Shown here piece after piece: positions 57,459-64,000 of a stretch of DNA of 64,000 bases. The position numbers and the translations under genes are program-made. This DNA is from Chitinophagales bacterium (GTDB taxonomy: Bacteria; Bacteroidota; Bacteroidia; Chitinophagales; UBA10324): assembly GCA_013816805.1 (NCBI GenBank), contig JACDDS010000004.1:201066-265065 (forward strand). Reading direction: 5' to 3'. Numbering within the stretch: position 1 is the stretch's first letter; each line of letters opens with the position of its first letter. The notes beneath the pieces are model-generated. The model was not told where the DNA came from. It was given only the letters and a program-made list of their open reading frames with translations, and made no database searches.

Positions 57459-58453
57459 TTCCGGTTTGATTTTTTTATCAGTGAATCTGCATTCAGTAAT
57501 TCATTTTGCGTATCGTGAGCAAAAGCATAATTGAAACCCGGCTGAATGCTGTAAGCACCGATTTCTCCCGCTTTATTAATAGCAAGAAATCCAACCTGGA
57601 AATCTCTATAGTTTTTTTGTTTCGAAGCGATTCTGCTCACTGCTTCTTCACAAGCTTTTTGAGGAGATTTACCATGGCGCATCATCTCCACCACTGCATG
57701 ACTTCCGCAAATCTTAATAACCGCTTCTCCCAGGCCGGTTGAAGTGGCTGCACCAATTTCATTATCAACAAACAACCCGGCACCGGGAATGGGGGAATCC
57801 CCCACCCTTCCATGCAATTTATAAGCAAGACCGCTGGTAGTGCATGCCCCGCCAAAATTACCTTCTGCATTACGACAAATCATTCCAATGGTATCATGAT
57901 TTTCTATATTAATAACCGGATCATAATCGGAAGTCTTTACCCATTGTTTCCATTCTTTTTCAGTTTCAGCAGATAAGCCAATTTTTTGTGTAAATCCATT
58001 CTGCAGTGCAAACTGCAGAGCACCTGATCCGCTCAACATTACATGAGGCGTGTGGTCCATAATCAATCTTGCCACAGCAACCGGGTGATCAATTCCTTCA
58101 AGAAAGCTTACTGAACCCGCATTCCCTAATTCATCCATTAAACATGCATCGAGCGTAACATGACCATCACGGTCGGGAAGGCCTCCCAAGCCCACAGATA
58201 AGTTATCAGGATCCGATTCCACTACCATTACACCCTGCTGTACAGCGTCTATGGGCCGGCCACCTGCCTGCAGAATCTCCATGCCCTTTATATTCGCTGC
58301 CAGACCATGCTGCCAGGTAGATAAAATTAAGTGGCCTTTTTTTGAATATGGTGAAGAAAAAGTAAAAGTATTCCCTTTGGATAAAGTCGGAATTAAGAGT
58401 CCTGCAATTGCGGACCAGCTTACATTTTGTAGAAATTTTCGCCTTGATGTCAT
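57455..58453 (-). CDS. Glycosylasparaginase (N4-(beta-N-acetylglucosaminyl)-L-asparaginase)
   Basis: A 332-aa Ntn-hydrolase. The autoproteolysis site is Asp187-Thr188 in NHDTIGMICRN, giving alpha and beta subunits with Thr188 as nucleophile. CTTSGLAYKLHGRVGDSPIPG and GLFVDNEIGAATSTGLGE complete the substrate region. The N-terminus MTSRRKFLQNVSWSAIAGLL is a twin-arginine signal (SRRKFLQ), so it is exported folded by Tat to the periplasm. Hydrolyses the GlcNAc-Asn bond of N-linked glycopeptides; in free-living bacteria it probably degrades glycoprotein debris. The start is ATG 58453. Confidence 0.92.
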   Translation of the reverse strand: MTSRRKFLQNVSWSAIAGLLIPTLSKGNTFTFSSPYSKKGHLILSTWQHGLAANIKGMEILQAGGRPIDAVQQGVMVVESDPDNLSVGLGGLPDRDGHVTLDACLMDELGNAGSVSFLEGIDHPVAVARLIMDHTPHVMLSGSGALQFALQNGFTQKIGLSAETEKEWKQWVKTSDYDPVINIENHDTIGMICRNAEGNFGGACTTSGLAYKLHGRVGDSPIPGAGLFVDNEIGAATSTGLGEAVIKICGSHAVVEMMRHGKSPQKACEEAVSRIASKQKNYRDFQVGFLAINKAGEIGAYSIQPGFNYAFAHDTQNELLNADSLIKKSNRN

Positions 58454-58656
58454 ATTGCAATTTCCTTGTAAAATACCTAATTTTTAAGTGCTTGTGGATT
58501 GAAGATTTTGGTTATTAAAAATAATATACAAGGCGGTTTCGTCTTATTTATGTGGTTGGCATTCTAAGAGGTTTATTAAAAAAATTAATAGTAAACTTTT
58601 TTTGTTCTGATTAAATTATCTATTTCGCCCACAGTATCACAATTGTCTTACCGTTT

Positions 58657-60420
58657 ATGAATATATTACTTGTCTATCTCCATAAATATTGGAAAATAGT
58701 TACAGTAGCCTTGCTGCTTGCTGCAGTTAACCAATTCTTTTCAATGCTCGATCCCTATATTCTTGGGCAGATGATCGACCATTATGCGAGCAAATTCAAA
58801 GAGCTCTCCAGCAATCAATTCCTGAAAGGTGTCGCACTTAGTTTATTGGCACTCATAGGAGTTGCTATGGTTTCCAGGATTGCAAAAGCCTTCCAGGATT
58901 ACTTTTTGAATGTGGTAATTCAGAAAACAGGTGCGAATATTTATACGGATGGAATTAAGCATTCTTTGGAATTGCCCTATGAAGTTTTCGAAGATCAGCG
59001 CAGCGGGGAAACGCTGGGCAAGCTGCAAAAGGTGCGGACGGACATGGAGCGGTTGTTAAGTGCAGGTGTAAACATTCTTTTCACTTCTGTTGTAGGTATT
59101 ATCTGGGTAGTTGTGTATACCATTAATGTGTATTGGGTAATTGCACCAATTTATTTTTCTGCCATCCCTATTATAGGCATCATTAGTTCTGTGCTTAGCA
59201 AAAAGATTAAGATTATGCAGAAGCAGATAGTGGCCGAGACTACCGCTCTTGCCGGGGCAACCACTGAATCGCTTCGAAATATCGAGTTGGTAAAAAGCCT
59301 TGGCCTTGCACAACAGGAAATTGCACATCTGAACAGCACGACTGACAAGATTTTAAAGCTGGAACTAAAAAAGGTGCGGTATATCCGCAGCCTGAGTTTT
59401 TTTCAGGGCACTTGTGTAAACCTGCTTCGTGTAAGCATTCTTGGAGTAATGATGTTTTTAATCTTTTCTCAGAAAATAACGGTAGGCCAGTTTACGACCT
59501 TATTTATTTATTCATTTTTCATTTTTGGTCCTTTGCAGGAATTAGGTAATATCATCAATATTTATCGCGAGGCTGAAGTATCGCTCATTAATTTCCGGAA
59601 TATTATGCAAACCCAAAAGGAGCCAAAGCCGGTTCAGCCAAAGCTGATTCATTCCATTGAAGAATTTGAATTTGATGAAGTATCATTTAAGCATCAAAGC
59701 TCAAATCAAAACGCCGTCAGTAATATTTCATTTAAAATTCGGTTAGGAGAAACAATAGCCTTCGTTGGACCAAGTGGAGCAGGAAAAACGACATTAGTAA
59801 AATTGTTAGTAGGCCTTTATCTTCCCGCATCAGGAAAAATTTTATTTAATCGAATTGATAGCAGCGAAATTGACCTGGATGAATTGCGGGAACAAATTGG
59901 TTTTGTAACACAGGATACACAACTTTTTTCGGGTACTATCCGGGAAAATCTATTGTTTGTAAATCCCGGGGCTTCGGATGAAGATATAATGGATGTTTTA
60001 AACAAGGCATCGTGTCAGAGCCTGCTTGCAAGAGCAGATAAGGGAATCAATACCATAATCGGTGAAGGAGGTGTAAAGGTTTCCGGTGGTGAAAAACAAC
60101 GCCTTTCCATTGCCCGCGCTTTATTAAGGAAACCGGCATTACTGGTCTTTGACGAAGCCACTTCGGCCCTCGATTCACTGACCGAAGAAGAAATAACGGA
60201 TACCATAAGGAAAGTTTCCATAAGCATGCAGCATATTACCATAATGATCGCCCATCGCCTATCTACGATTATGCATGCTGATAGGATTTACGTTTTGGAG
60301 AGGGGAAAAATTATTGAAGAAGGAAGACACAGGGATCTGCTTGAAGACCGCGGCTTGTATTATGCTATGTGGCGTCAGCAAATTGGTGAACGTAAAGAGG
60401 TGGCGCCAGTGTTAAACTAA
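58657..60420 (+). CDS. ABC transporter, fused permease and ATPase (MdlB/MsbA type)
   Basis: A 587-aa half-transporter: six transmembrane helices in the first 320 residues (YWKIVTVALLLAAVNQFF, GVALSLLALIGVAMV, ILFTSVVGIIWVVVYTINVYW, LLRVSILGVMMFLIF) and a nucleotide-binding domain with Walker A GPSGAGKTT (about 372-380), signature VSGGEKQRLSIARALL (about 474) and Walker B LLVFDEATSALD (about 495). It should work as a homodimeric exporter of lipids, drugs or peptides. It stands alone with an intergenic region of about 200 bp upstream. The D-loop and H-loop (IAHRLSTI) are intact. Substrate unknown. Confidence 0.9.
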   Translation: MNILLVYLHKYWKIVTVALLLAAVNQFFSMLDPYILGQMIDHYASKFKELSSNQFLKGVALSLLALIGVAMVSRIAKAFQDYFLNVVIQKTGANIYTDGIKHSLELPYEVFEDQRSGETLGKLQKVRTDMERLLSAGVNILFTSVVGIIWVVVYTINVYWVIAPIYFSAIPIIGIISSVLSKKIKIMQKQIVAETTALAGATTESLRNIELVKSLGLAQQEIAHLNSTTDKILKLELKKVRYIRSLSFFQGTCVNLLRVSILGVMMFLIFSQKITVGQFTTLFIYSFFIFGPLQELGNIINIYREAEVSLINFRNIMQTQKEPKPVQPKLIHSIEEFEFDEVSFKHQSSNQNAVSNISFKIRLGETIAFVGPSGAGKTTLVKLLVGLYLPASGKILFNRIDSSEIDLDELREQIGFVTQDTQLFSGTIRENLLFVNPGASDEDIMDVLNKASCQSLLARADKGINTIIGEGGVKVSGGEKQRLSIARALLRKPALLVFDEATSALDSLTEEEITDTIRKVSISMQHITIMIAHRLSTIMHADRIYVLERGKIIEEGRHRDLLEDRGLYYAMWRQQIGERKEVAPVLN

Positions 60421-60477
60421 GGAGGATCTTGGGTAAAAAGACAAAATCTAAAGAAGCAATACTGCGCATAAATCAAA

Positions 60478-60510
60478 GCAACCTTAATAGAGATTTAATA
60501 ATAAGGTTGC
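60478..60510. terminator. Possible bidirectional terminator hairpin
   Basis: A perfect 9-bp inverted repeat GCAACCTTA (60478-60486) and TAAGGTTGC (60502-60510), 15-nt loop, lies between the convergent ABC exporter gene and the gene at 60594. No strong T tract follows on either strand, so the termination role is inferred from position only. Confidence 0.35.
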
Positions 60511-60593
60511 CTTCATTGACTTATAGAAAATACCATTGATTCGCATTTAAAACAGGCTTTGTCTGAACCGGTACACGTTAATATTATAGTCAA

Positions 60594-61100
60594 TTACCTG
60601 GGGTTTTCCATATCGCTTCCACTTTTACTTTGCCCTTTCTGAGTACCATATTTAGATCGTAATGCTTCGTATTCCTTTTTAATATCCTGCATTTCTGAAC
60701 GTAAAGTAGTTTTGGCCGCCTCATTATCACTGTTCTCCATGAAGGCTTGCATATCTGTCTGAAACCTTTTCATTTTTTCATCAAGTGCGCTTAAATCCTT
60801 TTTCATTTCCGGGTCTTTTGTCTGAGATTCTCTCTGCTGCAGTTTTTGATGTATCTGCTGGAACCTCTGATAATTTTGTTTTAATTCTGTTTGAAAATCT
60901 CCTCTCTGATCACCGCCATCAGATCTGGATTTGCCTGAATAAGGTTGTGATGAAATCACAGGAGTCGAGTCTGTGGATAATGGCTTTGTTGTTTGTTGCG
61001 GGCCGGTACTTTGCTGAGCAAATGAGGGAGACGATAAAAGAAGTATAGCACTACCTGTAAGGATTAGCTGCACCACTTTTTTATTTTTTATTTTCTTCAT
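60594..61100 (-). CDS. Exported coiled-coil protein of unknown function
   Basis: A 168-aa protein with a signal peptide (about 1-28, SAILLLSSPSFAQQSTGPQQ), a Ser/Thr/Gln-rich linker and a charged coiled coil of about 90 residues: ELKQNYQRFQQIHQKLQQRE, MKKDLSALDEKMKRFQTDMQ, EMQDIKKEYEALRSKYGTQK. Heptad spacing of Leu and Met supports a coiled coil. No family is recognised. The protein is probably periplasmic. The nearest gene on the same strand is far away, so it is likely monocistronic. Confidence 0.68.
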   Translation of the reverse strand: MKKIKNKKVVQLILTGSAILLLSSPSFAQQSTGPQQTTKPLSTDSTPVISSQPYSGKSRSDGGDQRGDFQTELKQNYQRFQQIHQKLQQRESQTKDPEMKKDLSALDEKMKRFQTDMQAFMENSDNEAAKTTLRSEMQDIKKEYEALRSKYGTQKGQSKSGSDMENPR

Positions 61101-61279
61101 AAATTTTTTTGTGGAGATAGACTATACAATTTTAGAACCATTGCAGAAATAAAGTGGTACAATTTATTTAAATAAATTTAGCTGTTTGATTAAAATACCG
61201 CCAGAATTTAGTTTTTTTTTGATGGGTATATGACTGCTAATCAGTAATTACGGTTAGTAAGAAATATTAAAAAATAACG

Positions 61280-61311
61280 TTTGGAAATCTCAATATAAAA
61301 CCCTTCTTTTG
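61280..61311 (+). promoter_or_regulatory. Candidate promoter of the 497-aa secreted protein gene
   Basis: TTTG (61280-61283), a 20-nt spacer and TTCTTTTG (61304-61311): seven of eight -7 consensus bases with correct spacing. The ATG is at 61356, giving a leader of about 35-40 nt. Plausible; not measured. Confidence 0.5.
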
Positions 61312-61355
61312 ACACTCCTTAGAAATTAATTTTAACTAAATCCAATTTTAAACCC

Positions 61356-62849
61356 ATGAAAAAATTTTTAACACTAATTATGCTCACTGCATTGATTGGC
61401 GTCAATGTATTTGCACAACAACCAAAGTCTCTGCCTCTTTTTGGTAAGGGTACTTATTCAGAGGTTACAAGACAAATCAATAACGCGGATTTTAACAATT
61501 CCCGTGTAGTTGATCATTGTGACACTTTTACTAATTTATTTCCTTTTCCCTGCGACTCTTTTATCTCAGGATATTACATTGACAGTTCTCCTTATGATTC
61601 AGGTTATTATTCCGGATCGAACGCGTATTTAGCGAGTGCTTATGCAGAATTTTACAATTTCGGCACTACCAATAACGACACGCTTACTGGTGTCTGCTCT
61701 CAATGGTTCAGCGCTAACTTCACCAGCAACACGGATAAAGTTACGTTCACAGTTTGGAACGATGATGGTCCAGGCGGTGCTCCCGGAACCGTTCTTACAA
61801 CTGTAGATGTTAAGAATAGTGCTATTCCCGCTGACGGATCATTATTCTGTGTTAAGTTCACCACTCCAATCATTAACCCAGGTACCTTTTTTGTAGGTTT
61901 CCAGGTTTACTATCCAAGTGGCACTTACAAACTAAATAAGGCAGTTGGTATTTATCAGAGCAGGTTTTATGATGGAAATCCTAAATCCTCTACAGCTTGC
62001 GATACCGCACACCACACTGCATGGGTTAATTATCCAAGCTTTGGCGGATGGGGTACATTCGATGATTATTACGGAGCAGGTGCAACTTTAAGCCTGTATC
62101 CTATTATCTGCTCCAAACCAGGCGCAGCTTGTGCTATTACGGTTACCCCTTCCTCCGCTTCTATTTGCAGCGGAAAATCTGTTACCTTAACTGCAACCGG
62201 AGCAACTACTTATACATGGGCTCCTTCAACAGGTTTGAATGTAACAACCGGTTCTACTGTTAAAGCTAAACCAAAGAGCACTACTACGTACACTGTAACA
62301 GGTGATGGCGGTGCTTGCAGCACAACCGTAACAGTAACTGTAAATACTACTCCTACTGTAACCGTAACTGCTGCACCTTGCAATAATGGTAAGGTTAAAT
62401 TAACTGCTTCCGCTACTCCTAATACCGACGTTAAGTATCAGTGGAAATTAGGTGGAACCAGCATTTCAGGTGCAACTAATTCTACTTACAATGCAACTGT
62501 TAGTGGAACTTATACAGTTACAGTTACTTACAAACCTACTGGATGTAAGAAAACTTCAAAAGACTTTATTGTAACGATTAATTGCAGACTGTCTGACAAT
62601 TTAGCTCAGGTATTTAATGTAGATGCTTATCCAAATCCATTCACAAGCTCATTAACTGTAAATATTGCTGGTGCTTCTAACGATGTAACGGTTACATTAA
62701 TGGATTTCAGCGGAAGAGTGGTTAAAACGTATAACAGCGTTGATGCTTCCTCACCGTTTACAATTAACGAAGACCTTGCACAAGGTGTTTACTTTGTAAA
62801 AGTGATCTCCGGAACAAATTCGAAGATGATCAAGGTGGTTAAAGATTAA
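61356..62849 (+). CDS. Secreted protein with Ig-like repeats and T9SS sorting domain
   Basis: A 497-aa protein. It has a signal peptide (ending VNVFAQQPKS), an N-terminal domain of about 230 residues of unknown fold (FVGFQVYYPSGTYKLNKAVG, WVNYPSFGGWGTFDDYY), then two Ig-like/PKD-type regions (SVTLTATGATTYTWAPSTGL, STTTYTVTGDGGACSTTVTV; YQWKLGGTSISGATNSTYNA) and a T9SS domain (VDAYPNPFTSSLTVNIAGAS ... GVYFVKVISGTNSKMIKVVKD). Thr-rich strands make the protein repetitive. The C-terminus has decayed relatives at 62962 and 25793. Preceded by a good promoter and followed by a strong terminator, so it is probably an abundantly made monocistronic product. Confidence 0.88.
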   Translation: MKKFLTLIMLTALIGVNVFAQQPKSLPLFGKGTYSEVTRQINNADFNNSRVVDHCDTFTNLFPFPCDSFISGYYIDSSPYDSGYYSGSNAYLASAYAEFYNFGTTNNDTLTGVCSQWFSANFTSNTDKVTFTVWNDDGPGGAPGTVLTTVDVKNSAIPADGSLFCVKFTTPIINPGTFFVGFQVYYPSGTYKLNKAVGIYQSRFYDGNPKSSTACDTAHHTAWVNYPSFGGWGTFDDYYGAGATLSLYPIICSKPGAACAITVTPSSASICSGKSVTLTATGATTYTWAPSTGLNVTTGSTVKAKPKSTTTYTVTGDGGACSTTVTVTVNTTPTVTVTAAPCNNGKVKLTASATPNTDVKYQWKLGGTSISGATNSTYNATVSGTYTVTVTYKPTGCKKTSKDFIVTINCRLSDNLAQVFNVDAYPNPFTSSLTVNIAGASNDVTVTLMDFSGRVVKTYNSVDASSPFTINEDLAQGVYFVKVISGTNSKMIKVVKD

Positions 62850-62870
62850 TTGAGTATCATTGAAAATTGC

Positions 62871-62901
62871 AGAGAGGCTCCACGGAGCCTCTCTTTTTTT
62901 G
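62871..62901 (+). terminator. Strong rho-independent terminator
   Basis: A GC-rich inverted repeat AGAGAGGCTCC (62871-62881) and GGAGCCTCTCT (62884-62894), tight loop, followed by a run of seven Ts. It lies 22 bp after the stop of the 497-aa protein gene. This is the clearest intrinsic terminator in the window. Confidence 0.88.
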
Positions 62902-62961
62902 TGTGTAAGGCAGTGAACACCAGGATATAATCACTAAATGCACACAAAAGTCTGAATCAAT

Positions 62962-63179
62962 AATGTGACGGTGAATTGCAGGCTGGCTGATGTAAGCGCC
63001 GATGAGTTAGCAAAGATGCTTTTCCAAACCCATTTGCCAATTTATTAACTGTAAATTTTACAGGTGCTTCCAAAAATGTAACGGTTACACTGCTGGACTT
63101 TACCGAAAGAGTGATAAAGCCTATTGAAATGTTGACGCTACTTCACGATCAGCATGATACCCAAATTGAGCTTTTATAA
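62962..63179 (+). pseudogene. Decayed copy of the T9SS domain of the preceding gene
   Basis: Frame 1 reads NVTVNCRLADVSADELAK (62962 to about 63015). Frame 3 continues DAFPNPFANLLTVNFTGASK, NVTVTLLDFTERVIKPI, up to a stop at 63177-63179. The intact gene has VTINCRLSDN ... DAYPNPFTSSLTVNIAGASN and DVTVTLMDFSGRVVKTY at the same places. So this is a frameshifted copy of its last 80 or so residues, 113 bp past the stop codon: remains of a tandem duplicate whose front is gone. Homology ends near 63125. Confidence 0.75.
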
Positions 63180-63203
63180 ATATGCACAGCTTAGGACACT
63201 GTG

Positions 63204-63686
63204 TTAAGTGGCAGTATTGCCTGGTCACAGGTCATTATCCTGCAGTTATTGCTTGATGCAGCGTTTGTTTATCAGATGGCTATCTCGGACTTCCTTTCCA
63301 CGGAGTTTATTTTAATGACAGCTCAGTGCATGTGGAGAACCTGCCCTCTTCAAGAATAAAAATCCCGCTAGGTGTACGGGCGAATTATTTTCTTGGCGAT
63401 AGATTTATTATCAGAGCCTGGTACCGCAATTATCATGATGACTGGGGAATCAGCTCCAATGCATTGCAGCTTGAAACTGTGTAGGTTTTGCTTTGGCTTT
63501 GCATTGTTCTCAAGTCCTGTTAAGATAGGTAATTGTTTGCCAATACATTCCATCCTTGTATTCCTTGACATGGCATTTTACAAGCGGATGAACCTATTTT
63601 CTGCTGAACTTCCCTGTTTAATATTACCTGGTGGCAACCATACTTATCGGGGGCAAATGTTGCGGTATCGCTTGCAACGAAAATAG
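63204..63686 (+). pseudogene. Decayed DUF3570-type outer-membrane protein
   Basis: Frame 3 from 63204 reads LSGSIAWSQVI and LQLLLDAA. Frame 2 from 63275 then reads DGYLGLPFHGVYFNDSSVHV, ENLPSSRIKIPLGVRANYFL and GDRFIIRAWYRNYHDDWGIS, ending SNALQLETV at a TAG (63482-63484). About 30 bp further on, frame 3 resumes PVKIGNCLPIHS. These segments are the pattern of DUF3570 proteins, the barrels found in many Gram-negative bacteria. Both ends are lost and the middle has at least two frame breaks. Confidence 0.65.
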
Positions 63687-64000
63687 TAATTTATCTTTTC
63701 CTTTCATAGGTTCCTGATTGAGGCTCATCACCAACTTTTTAAAGCTCTACTTTGAATCTAGCCAGGAACCACAGCGACAGCTTTTGCTGAAGAGAGATAG
63801 CAGCTCCCAACAGTGGCAAAAAAGACATCCGCGTCCTTTTCGAGAGAACACGGATGTAGTACCTATAATTATCTGTAATCACTACTATTTAATCTGACAG
63901 ACAGTGGACTTTTTTTGTTGGATGTGGAAAACGCGAAAAGCGTTTACCACATCATAATAATAGTAAAAAATCATGATGAAGATTTTTCAAATTGTTTATC
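63687..64000. other. Terminal intergenic stretch with one long perfect hairpin
   Basis: No gene was recognised from 63687 to the window edge. At 63921-63953 lies a symmetric stem-loop: GATGTGG, A, AAACGC, loop GAAAA, GCGTTT, A, CCACATC, that is 13 bp of stem with one A-A mismatch. No T run follows on the plus strand and none follows on the minus strand, so it does not look like a terminator. Confidence 0.55.

Noticed and set aside
63921..63953. Hairpin read as a rho-independent terminator or an integron attC site
   Set aside because: No T run follows on either strand, and the stem is symmetrical with no R/L box consensus or neighbouring cassettes or integrase.

Overview
The window reads as a chromosomal segment of a member of the Bacteroidota, probably near Chitinophagales (inference). 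The grounds are: about nine proteins with a C-terminal 'YPNPF / G.Y....' type IX secretion (T9SS) sorting domain, xAQ-type signal-peptide cleavage sites, near absence of Shine-Dalgarno sequences, several promoters fitting the phylum consensus TTTG-N19/20-TAnnTTTG, a HmuY/TonB uptake locus, and a UbiD-family enzyme of the type used for menaquinone. Base composition is AT-rich and even. No rRNA, tRNA, CRISPR array, integrase or transposase was seen.

Layout. 1-9 kb: a T9SS subtilase cut by the window edge, a periplasmic-binding-fold protein, guaA, trmH, gyrA and a TPR protein. 9-12.4 kb: a frameshifted glyoxalase-fold gene, then an accessory cassette (ArsR regulator, SRPBCC, DoxX-like, DUF4256, YdeI-like) behind a promoter carrying two palindromic operators. 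12.4-15 kb: an Mla-type lipid transporter (MlaD, MlaF, MlaE). 15.5-32 kb: mostly envelope and secreted proteins, namely an alginate-export-like porin, three T9SS-tagged arylsulfotransferase-family proteins, two PAP2 phosphatases, an SBBP-repeat protein and OsmC. Three decayed genes lie among them (DUF2846, an Ig/T9SS protein, a TMEM175-type channel). 32-38 kb: MidA-like methyltransferase, glutamate dehydrogenase translationally coupled to ccmB-ccmC-ccmD, and biotin carboxylase. 38-41.5 kb: a complete set for GDP-D-glycero-alpha-D-manno-heptose (gmhA, hddA, gmhB, hddC). 41.6-47.2 kb: diacylglycerol/undecaprenol kinase, a J-domain protein with a broken HPD motif, and a HmuY / TonB receptor / HmuY-T9SS operon. 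47-61 kb: UbiD decarboxylase, a SIR2-TPR protein that could be a single-gene NADase defence factor, a FadL-like porin, an Asn/Gly/Tyr-rich lipoprotein, proS, an APC permease, a Tat-exported glycosylasparaginase and an ABC exporter. 61-64 kb: an Ig/T9SS secreted protein with a strong terminator, then a decayed copy of its own C-terminus and a decayed DUF3570 gene.

Most of the window is ordinary housekeeping and envelope biology. The points most worth a second look are the SIR2-TPR protein with its overlapping mini-ORF, the ArsR operator-promoter architecture, the HmuY pair sharing one receptor, the zinc-less GmhB, and the six separate gene remnants. All family names rest on reading motifs by eye; no database search was run.
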